Below, in pieces: positions 55,870 to 64,000 of a stretch of DNA of 64,000 bases; within the stretch, counting starts at the first letter, position 1, and each line of letters opens with the position of its first letter. The stretch comes from Lepeophtheirus salmonis (lineage: Eukaryota; Arthropoda; Copepoda; Siphonostomatoida; Caligidae): NCBI RefSeq assembly GCF_016086655.4, contig NC_052141.2, positions 6,882,001 through 6,946,000 of the forward strand, read 5' to 3'. The position numbers and the translations under genes are program-made. The notes below the pieces were generated by a model that was given only the letters and a program-made list of their open reading frames with translations, did not search any database and was not told the DNA's origin.

Positions 55870-56889
55870 TTTCTTTTACTAGAAACATAAACCTTTTAAA
55901 AATATTAGTTTAAATTTATGGCAGGGCACGATTGTTGTTAAAATAAACTAAAGATCTCCATCATTTATAAGTATGAAGTTATTTGCGTCCTTGGGCGTGT
56001 GCCCGACACGGAGGCACATAATAATTCGCTTTCATGGAGTCTGATGGATTGGGAACAACTGCATGGAAGACTCCTAATCTCTCTGAAGCTCAAAGGCATT
56101 ACAGAGCACATAACACTTTTGACTACTTGGAGGTTTCCATTTTTAGGCAGTGACAAATATGGACAATATTTTGTTTTTAAAGGTCTGTGCTAGGTTTAGG
56201 GCTAGGTCTGAGGCCGTGTTTGAAGAAGAAAGTGGTTAGAGTGAGTGATTGATTTCACCATGGACCCATACATAGAAGAGCAAAAGAAGATCTGCGAATT
56301 ATTTAATTAATTTTATGAAATGGTCATATAATTGTAATATAGATTTTCAATAAATTTTCCGTTTCTTAAATTCCCACCCTGTATTTCCACTGAATACTAT
56401 TCTATAATTGCCAATCAGTTTGATAATATGTTTAACTTCATTATACGTAGAACAATCTTTATCTTCCGATGTTGTACAAACACTTGTATCATTCATGATG
56501 ATCAATTGTGGAAACTTCACCTATTAAAAATTTGACTTTTAAAGGTTTTAAACTATTACCATTAGTCCATTCTTCGACAAACTTCATTTTTGTACGTTTG
56601 TTTGTGTGTGTGGATGTAGGAGGAACTCTTTAAGATAATAAGATATATTATTCTAAAGCTAATAATCCTCACGGATTTACTAAAAGAAAAATGACATTAA
56701 AATTATTATTTTTTGTTTGTTGTAAATTATTATTACTTAGGCATTAGCAGAATGTTCCTGTCATTACTCGAAAACTACGGGGTGTGACGGTGAAATTTGA
56801 ACAATCAATGCTTTTAACTTTGACTTAATATATTTCTAGAGCCAACAAACATGATCAAAACATATTTAAAGACCAGGTGTAACACTATA
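55870..56889. other. Intergenic stretch
   Basis: Contains the second copy of the word TTATTTGCGTCCTTGGGC (55979-55996) in a GC-richer block to about 56150. No gene recognised. Confidence 0.4.
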
Positions 56890-58155
56890 CAGGGTGTCCA
56901 CGATAAAGTGGAACTATCTTAAAATTCAACCTGCTTGAATAATGGAATTTGTAGTGTATTTGTTAATATGAAAAAGTTAGACATGATATTAAACAATAAA
57001 TTTATTCAACATGTCCTCCCTCAGCAGCCACCATCTTCTCCATCCTGCCCCTAAAAGATTTACATGCCCTGATGATTTTCGCGGAATCGACAGTATTCCA
57101 CTCCCTCGTAATGGAGCCCTTCAGGGCCGCAATGCTCTTGTGGCGGACCTTGCACACCTCTCTCTCCAACTTCTCCTACCACTAGTAATCACATGGAATG
57201 AGGTCGGGTGAGTTGGAGGGCCAGGTGTTGCGATCCCAGAAAGTGATGTCGTGGGAGTTGAAGAGGTTAGTGGTCCTCATGGTTATGTGTGTGGGCGCTG
57301 AGTCTTGTTGGAATATGAACTCCCTCCCAGCGGCCGTATCCTTTATCCACGGGATGGCGAACTCCTCCATGACTTCGCAGTACCTTTTCGCGTTAACTCT
57401 TTCATTGGGATTGAAGAAGAAAGGAGGCATCACCTCACCAGTGCTGCAGATGACACCCAGGGTCATCACGGAAGCCGGGAACTTTGTGGTGAACACCGCT
57501 GGGGCCTCTTCTCTCTCCTTGCCAAGCCACCTGTCATTCTGGACGTTGTAGCTTCTGTTGACAGTCCAGTTCTTCTCGTCGGAGATGAAAATGATTCTTC
57601 CTCCATGGCTCTTCAGGTCATTGAGGAGACGCTCACCGTTGGTGAGCCTGGTGGCCTCATGGATGCCGTGAGGATGTGTTGTTTGGCCATTCGGTATGAC
57701 CTGTACCCGAGGTCCTCAACACAGCCTTGGAGACCAGCTGCTTGCTCACTCCACGGTTCTTGGCCAACCTGAACAAGGAAGTCCCCGGCATGATGGACTT
57801 CTGGAGGCCTTCAAGGAAGCGGGGAGTATGGATTCGGTCACTTCTCATGTTGCGGGCCTTGCGGCAGACCTTCCCCTCGACCTCCCAGGCATTGAAGACG
57901 CGGTACGCCGTGGTTTTGGGGTAGTTAAGAAGCTTGTAGATAGCAGAGGGCTTGTGTCCTGCGCGAGCTAATTCGAGGATGGTGTCTCTCCTTGCTTGTT
58001 CCATGATGAATATTGTTTGTTGTCTAAACAATTGTGGTGGAAGTTATAGTGTATTGTTCACGCAACCTTTTATATTAGTATGATTTAACCCCGAATATCT
58101 ACATTATGGATCTGAATGAAGTTTAAAGTAGTTCCAATTTATCGTGGACACCCTG
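56890..58155 (-). mobile_element. Family A mariner, copy A4, both ends intact
   Basis: 1266 bp flanked by TA (56888-56889 and 58156-58157). The left end is CAGGGTGTCCACGATAAAGT and the right end, inward, CAGGGTGTCCACGATAAATT. The right side abuts the tail of an older mariner relic at 58160, into which it probably inserted. Confidence 0.9.
57002..58004 (-). pseudogene. Family A mariner transposase, A4
   Basis: It starts MEQARRDTILELARAG at 58004 (the longer frame from 58031 adds residues absent in the other copies). HTH units are intact (GHKPSAIYKLLNYPKTTAYR, LFRLAKNRGVSKQLVSKAV). Lesions: a small deletion after LQKSI (a KASP-type segment shortened, in frame), a deletion near 57718 shifting frame after SKAV, and a one-base loss near 57660. 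Catalytic blocks: FISDEKNWTVN, FIFQQDSAPTH, SPDLIPCDY; a stop follows DY (Trp region) and frameshifts disturb the tail, which ends at 57002-57004. Closest to intact at its termini, but the gene is dead. Confidence 0.85.
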
Positions 58156-58159
58156 TATT

Positions 58160-58560
58160 GTCTCTTCTATTCTTCAAAGACGCCCTCTGGAGTCCACAAT
58201 GCCCTCAAAAGGCATGATGGAGGGTGGAAACGTCTTTCTTATGTATACAATATACATATTGTTCCAGACTATGTTTACGGTGGCCTTCATGTCCATGATC
58301 TTTTTGTTATACAAGCTCTGGACTCTACACACGACAAGAAGGCATAGTCAATCGGAGGCTATATTTATTTTGCCCAGAAAATGATTTTATTACTCAAACA
58401 TATTTGAGCAGCTTTGGCAGTGTGTGCAAGGGTGCTGTTATGTTGCAGGACCACAATATCATCCGGGAAGTTAGCCCGATCCTACAGGGGAAATGAGTCT
58501 CCTCATTTTATTTCCTGTATCAAGAAATATGCGGACCTTCACTCGAGTGTCATTTTCTTG
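58160..58560 (-). pseudogene. Mariner transposase relic, C-terminal half
   Basis: Reading leftward: DRANFPDDIVVLQHNSTLAH (second catalytic block, with D changed to N), TAKAAQICLSNKIIFWAK, then LDYAFLSCVESRACITK, KATVNIVWNNMYIVYIRKTF and MPFEGIVDSRGR near 58190. It is the second half of a mariner transposase, unlike families A-D. The tail has frameshifts. Family A copy A4 lies directly at its 3' side. Confidence 0.55.
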
Positions 58561-59025
58561 ATCACTTAAAAAAGATAATTAAATGTAATTTCTACTGCAT
58601 AACGTTATGAAAAAGTACCAAACTTTATTTTTGTCTGTCGCTGAACACTCCCAAGAACATTTCAATTATCCACTAACGAAGTGTTCATATTTCACAGCTG
58701 TACCCTGTACATATTTACTTAAAAGATATTACCAATATGAGAAACAAAATAATTAAAAGGATGTCCTAATAACGCATAAATGGACCATCATGATTCGTAT
58801 ACAGATTCACACATCATGCAAGTTTGCAAGAATTAATGAAGCATGACTGACTGATTTCATGAATTAAATACCAGGTGTACACACAACTTTTTCACGATTT
58901 GCTACAACAGTATTTTGAAATAAAAATAAAAAAGTTGTATCATTGATTTATTATTCACAGATTCCACCATTCTCATTGATACAGACCTCAAAACGGTGAC
59001 AGATGAGTGTAATTTGTATATACTG
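58561..59025. other. AT-rich intergenic stretch
   Basis: Nothing recognised. Confidence 0.45.
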
Positions 59026-59029
59026 AGTG

Positions 59030-59860
59030 GTACATTGAAATCCGACCACTTACTAATTCAATATTTGTTGAAGGCTTAGTGATTGAAATAGATTCATATT
59101 TAAATATATTAAAGCATAACCGATTAGTTACAAAACAAATTACACATGAGGTCTCTAGCTTACGTACAAGCCAAGAAAATGGCACTTGAAAATGATCAAC
59201 GAATTTCAATTCTTCTCCAGTACCACCATCTACGCCATCAGCTAGTTTGAAACATTGGAGAGGAGTGAGGGCTCTATCAAGGAGACCAAATTGGATCGGA
59301 AGGAGTTAAAGAAAACAGCCGAGGGCAATCACCTCATGTCCATGCTGGGCCATGCACGAGATGTCGGTGTTTCACACCAGAGTGTCTGGAAAGCTATTAA
59401 AAAATTTGGTGGAAGGAGCCTTGTGAAATAGGAGAGGCCACTTTTGTAACCAGCAAAACAGGACTCTTTTAAATTAGTCTTTTGAGTTCTTTTGAACTGT
59501 TTTTCGACACTTTTAGCCCCTACAACCGTGATGCCAACCCATCAACTAGACCTTTTGGGTGCATATCCAGGAGAAGGCCTGCAGCGTCCGATATCCAAAC
59601 ACCAAGGCCCTTAAAGCCACTTTCAACCAGTACTGGGAAGCCATGACAGATGACTATATCTGCAGCGAATGCCAGGCCTTCCACTCTCCCCTGGAAGCCA
59701 TCATTGCCGTTAAGGGCAGCTTCATTAATGATTAAGATAGGCTACACACACATCTAATGAAAGTATTAATTTTGTTGAAATTCTAATGTTAATTAATAAA
59801 CTAAATCTTTTTGAAGTTTAAAGTTCAAAGTGTTTAGATTTTAAAGTCTCACGCAAATGT
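59030..59860 (+). mobile_element. Family C mariner, core deleted, copy 4
   Basis: The longest C copy. Leader 59080-59180 (TAAAGCATAACCGATTAGTT) matches the one at 38925. Gene pieces: KMALENDQRI start (59178), HTH-like TTIYAIS (59222-59250), EGSIKETKLDRKELKKTAEG (59270-59320), ARDVGVSHQSVWKAIKKFG (59350-59410), VTSKTGLF, then directly RDANPSTRPF / LDLLG and DIQTPRPLKPLSTSTGK-type text in frames equivalent to HPNTKALKATFNQYW, ending VKGSFIND at about 59736. The catalytic core is missing as in the other copies. Confidence 0.65.
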
Positions 59861-60435
59861 TGAATCCGGTTTCGTATTCATCACTGGGCTGCTGTATGTA
59901 GACGAAAAGAAGTATATTTTACAATAATTAAATAATAATGACAGCAAATTAGTGAAAAAAAATGTATTCTTCCACTACCCAACTCCAAAGAACCAGCAAG
60001 CTACAAAATACACGCGATTTTCATTACTATAAATAATCATTCATGAAAAATATGTCGTTGTTTGAGGGATCCCATGAGCTGTAATACAGACTGGACTTGA
60101 GTCATTATTTTATAAACTCGGAAGGGACTTGAACTCATTATCATGCGGACTCAATACTAGGAAGATTCAGATTTGACTTCTTCTTGGAAATTTTGAATTA
60201 AAATACACCTCTTGGTCCAATTCTACCCCTTAATCATTTATATCACAAATTTTACTTACGACTATAAAATCAAAAGGGGTTTGGAAGTAGTTCATCCTTC
60301 GAAACATGGAGATTTTAAATTTATTGAAAAGTAGGAAGCGGTCCTTATGCACTGGACGTAGATTTATGTACTTAGTCGGGCTTAAGGTCCCTAAATATTA
60401 TTTCGTAAATGACTACACTTTTTATACCGATTTTA
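59861..60435. other. Intergenic stretch
   Basis: Nothing recognised. Confidence 0.45.
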
Positions 60436-60439
60436 AATA

Positions 60440-61372
60440 AATACCAAAATATTTCAGCCTACCGTGTCCAACGAAATAATTGCAACAGTTTTGACAGGAA
60501 AACTTTAGGCGGTTGTAAGCCCAATGTCAACTCAAATGACATCGAAAGGAGGGTGGAGAACTATCTAAAGAAGTCTATGCAACGCCATACTGAAAACTTC
60601 GAAAACTCGGCCATGGCGGTTTCCAGGGACTTAAAAAATGAGAACAGGAAAAGTCTTATGATATAAAAAAACCCATTGATCATCCCTGGAATAAAGCAGG
60701 AACATTTCCATTGTTGCTTGGCCCTCCTGAACCACTTGAAGTCCATCTTTTCTGGTCACCTCATCATCTTCAGCGATGAAAAAATTGTACTGTAGATGCG
60801 GAACTTTAATCGCCAGAATGACCATTTCATTTCAATTGGAAACCACAAGGAAGGGGTTGACATAATCCCACCGATTAAACATCTAACCTCAATTATGAGT
60901 CTTGGCTGTGAAGCCTCTTTTAGAATTTCCCAGCTTCTCCAATGGTTCCCAGTCGGTTACCAACTCACAGTGGACGACTACATGGGCGGGATCAAGTTCA
61001 ATTTCATTCTTTGATGTATTGCTCAAGCAGGATTGAGTATCTGCTCATACTTCCAATCTACGAAAAACTTCCTTCCAGAAACTTTGCCCTTTTGATGGAA
61101 GATGTTTTGATCGTCATACTGCTCCGTACCCTATCCCTTGGACTTTGCTGTGTGGCAACACGTTAAGTTTAAGTCCTGTCGTGTTCGGCACCCAAATATA
61201 ACATACTTGAATGCTTCTTTTGAGCAACAATAGACCGCAGTGGCCGAGGAGATAATCATCTACAGGCGTAGAGCCTTTAAGAAACAGCTGCAAGAGGCAT
61301 TGATGATTGATTGGAGGACGCTCATTGAAAGATTTTCAGAAAGTTTCAGCAAAAAACTAGACAAATGAGTCA
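60440..61372 (+). pseudogene. Mariner transposase relic, nearly full length
   Basis: Reading rightward with frame changes: SNDIERRVENYLKKSMQRHT (60530-60590), NFENSAMAVSRDLK (HTH), IPGIKQEHFHCCLALLNHLK, LIIFSDEKI (first catalytic block, 60760-60785), NRQNDHFISIGNHKEGVDII, KHLTSIMSLGC, PVGYQLTVDDYMGGIKF, then a gap where the second block should be, then PYPLDFAVWQHVKFKSCRVR (third Asp region, about 61128-61180), HPNITYLNASFEQQ. The tail (61230-61370) is altered. The layout is closest to family B but the sequence is clearly different. Stops and frameshifts throughout. Confidence 0.65.
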
Positions 61373-61375
61373 AAA

Positions 61376-62866
61376 TATAATTAAATCAAATCAAATAAGC
61401 CAAAGTGTTACACTTACTTTATTAGGCCCAGTGTTTTCAAGGTAAACTATGCTGGAACTTCCATAATTTATTTTATTGTAAGCTAAATATGTATATGTTT
61501 AATTTCCTCAAGACCAGAATTTCACTAAAGATTAAATGCATTTACACACAAATCTTATTAGATTTAATCGCTTTGTAATTATACTCATCATCAATAAATA
61601 TATAGTAAATATGATTCTCTAATAAGATTTATCCTTCATAATCTTCAACCTTGCGAGTTTTTAATTTGATTTAAAAAAAGGTTTATTTTGAAGATTAAAT
61701 ACAGGTAGTTATAAAAATCCTGGTATACTTGTTTAACAAATTTAATCCGTACTTAAAAATAATAAATATTTTGACTCATAAAGGGATAATCTAAGAGTAA
61801 GGAATTGTTTACCAATCGTATTTAATTATATGTACACTAGAGTTTCTTGAGACAAAAAAGTAAAAAAAAATAATAACATGCTACCTAAGGTTGTAAATTG
61901 TAAGCATTTTTGGTATGAAAAAAAAAAAAAAACGAAAATCAACATGATAATCCTTACGATTTGTAGAATGTTTTGAAGGAGAGCAGATTAACTATCATGA
62001 CATTTAATTAAATTAGCTGCTACTTGTCGGATGAATTAAATAAACATAAATCCCACTCCGTATTCAGCAAGATCCTCATTACGACTCTGAGTCCAACAAG
62101 GACTAAATCTTACAACTCCCAAACAGCTCATTCGTTCTCATCTTTGTCCCTCATGAGCACACACACTCGTGCTTACAACATATCCTTTGATATTCTCTAC
62201 TCTGGAATGAAAGAACAGATCGTTACCTTGATTTTATCACGCAACCTTTCCTCCAAACAGAAATAGAAAAAAGGCCCGAAATCATTTAGTAGTTAGCCAA
62301 ATAAGTCAATTATACCAACTGCTATTTATCAGTTAAGTTATTCAAAACGAACATGTTCATATCGTTTCTTTTATGATGAATTTAATTAAATCCAACAAAG
62401 TATTTTACTTGACACTTTACGTTGTTATTGCTTGCTAATATTTGATTAAGAGTATAGATATACATTTGTATTCGTATATGATTGACTAATTTTCTTCATA
62501 GCATTAATAGGTTAAGTAAAGAGTTCTGAGGGGGGGTTTCACTTAATTTTGACAATAAAATGAACATTTATAGGATTATCTGACTTAAATTTTTCCCAAA
62601 CGGTGGTCAGGCTAATTTTCCATTCCTGAGCAATGGAATAAGTTCTTACATGCCGGTCAAACTCGACGATTTACAAACGATAATGTATATACATCGTCGA
62701 GTTGGGCGTCTAATAAAAGAGTATAATTATATTATAGCTTAAGTTGAAATTATTCTAAGGAAAAAATGTACACGAAGAAGGTTTGAGCAACAAATTTGGT
62801 ACAACTGCATAAATAAATTTGTTAATATCAGCTGCCTAATAATTAATTTAGGGGGTAGAAAATGAA
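61376..62866. other. AT-rich intergenic stretch
   Basis: The 80-codon frame at 62024-62266 on the plus strand is Ser/Thr-rich and not recognised. Nothing else seen. Confidence 0.4.
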
Positions 62867-63118
62867 TTACTTATGTATTTTCGCCATCGTGATGCCACTC
62901 TCTATTGATTGATTATAATCAATAGAACATTCCTTACGAACATGTGGTGTACCTACACATTTTGTTTCGATAAATGAAGGAGGTCCAATACAATTAACTG
63001 CTTCACTCGGTGACCCATCATTCAATGAAACAACTCCAGGGACAACGGGATTATTGGAACTTTTCTTATCTTTAATCGCGTCCTTTTCAGAATTTTTGAC
63101 CTGATACAATGTGCCCAA
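62867..63118 (-). CDS. Candidate exon of an unknown gene
   Basis: 84 codons are open with even, protein-like composition: MGTLYQVKNSEKDAIKDKKS, VVPGVVSLNDGSPSEAVNCI, GPPSFIETKCVGTPHVRKEC. A plausible 3' splice site (TTGTATCAG, minus strand, at about 63107-63099) and a GTAAG (about 62937) lie within the frame, so it could be an internal exon. I do not recognise a domain and there is no supporting neighbour. It could equally be a chance frame. Confidence 0.25.
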   Translation of the reverse strand: MGTLYQVKNSEKDAIKDKKSSNNPVVPGVVSLNDGSPSEAVNCIGPPSFIETKCVGTPHVRKECSIDYNQSIESGITMAKIHK

Positions 63119-64000
63119 AAACTACATTGAGCTAAGTCCAAAAGTTCAAGACATCAAACCAAGATATTTGGCAACAAGAAAAGTAGAATGTATCTGACCT
63201 CTATATTAAGGTGCAAATTTCATCACTTTTTTTGAAAAAGGGAAAAATTGAGGGTTCAAATGTGTTCCTTTTGATAAAAAATACGATTCACAAAGTTTGA
63301 ACATTTTCTATGAATATTTAGAGGTATCTCAACGACACTAAAATTTTGAAATTTTACATATTTTGGGGGAAAAACGTGATTTTGTTTTAATATCATTCGT
63401 ACACTACACATTACAGCTAATTACTAAAGTTAACAAATTAAATTAAGTTAAACTTCTATTTAAAAAAATTATAAATGTGTATGATAAATCTTTTTTTTTT
63501 TTTGTGTGTGTCTGAAAGAACGATAAAAATATTTAAATGAAATGAAGCCCTTTTGCCTATCTGTCAGTTCACCTGTGTATCTAAAAAAATTGCAAATACG
63601 TTTTTTTACTTAGATTAACAAAAAAAAAGTGCCAATTTGGATGACCTGAACCATGATGATCTTTTTATGACCTTTTTTAGGAAAAACATCTATACCAAAT
63701 TTTATTAAATAAATAAAAAAATTGTGTAAAATAAAAATATATTCCAATGAAAATTTAGTATGAGCTAATTTTATAAATAAATGACCTCCAAGGCCATTTG
63801 ACGCCGAAGGCAAACACGTACAATGTTTCAAAAATTTAGGATATCTATTTCAAAGGTGATATCTACTCCCAAACTTCCTTTAGGGACAGGGAAGGCACAT
63901 GAAACATATATTTTCAAAACAATGAAAGAATGGGGCATTATTATCGATATCAAGTTCAAACACAGGTAGGAAAACTGGAACTTGTGGGATGCTTGAAAAA
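63119..64000. other. AT-rich intergenic stretch to window end
   Basis: It contains a run of 13 T at about 63490. No gene or element recognised. Confidence 0.45.

Noticed and set aside
1..64000. CRISPR arrays, bacterial operons or a defence island
   Set aside because: No regularly spaced identical repeats, no ribosome-binding sites or compact gene arrangement; introns, TA-flanked mariners and LINEs point to an animal nuclear genome.

Overview
The window looks like nuclear DNA of an animal with a very AT-rich, transposon-dense genome. The large number and diversity of Tc1/mariner (DDxD) elements, together with L1/Tx1-like and CR1-like LINE debris, a P-element relic and hAT-like short elements, fits an arthropod; a caligid copepod (sea louse) is my best guess, but that is inference and nothing in the window proves it. 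There are no operons, Shine-Dalgarno sites, rRNA genes, functional tRNA genes or CRISPR arrays.

Only one convincing host gene is visible: a two-exon gene at 46469-47488 (+) encoding a 319-residue protein with an N-terminal THAP-like C2CH zinc finger that carries an unusual cysteine-rich insertion, followed by a Ser-rich tail. A weak 84-codon frame at 62867-63118 (-) might be an exon of another gene.

Almost everything else recognisable is mobile DNA. Family A mariner (DD37D) has four near-full-length copies (23280-24521, 26005-27264, 42349-43586, 56890-58155), all broken by small indels. Family C mariner has four copies (6447-7085, 38900-39560, 52966-53460, 59030-59860) that all lack the catalytic core in the same way. 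Families B and D are fused head-to-head at 4660-5928, and D recurs at 36036-36845. A fold-back mariner made of two 5' halves lies at 1890-2690. Single mariner fragments occur near 9.5, 14.7, 27.6, 39.7, 48.6, 49.5, 52.1, 58.3 and 60.9 kb.

Two copies of one APE-type non-LTR retrotransposon are present: 2757-6450 (internally deleted, interrupted by mariners) and 32144-37710 (ORF1-like, endonuclease, RT with YADD, C-terminal Cys/His motif, interrupted by a D mariner, and flanked by a direct repeat of about 45 bp that looks like a target-site duplication). Relics of related LINEs lie at 18590-19690 and 25020-26004, and CR1-like 3' ends at 22041-22560 (-) and 37756-38280 (+). A P-element/THAP9-type transposase relic lies at 19990-20823 (-).

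Short repeats include a tRNA-derived SINE-like pair (1020-1215, 29440-29640), an hAT-like short element with 16-bp inverted ends (51127-51635), and several dispersed or duplicated blocks. The insertions nest in order: LINE first, then mariners B/D/A inside LINEs, and A4 inside the end of an older mariner. No cooperative multi-gene system was found; the interest is in the mobile-element biology and in the atypical THAP-like gene.
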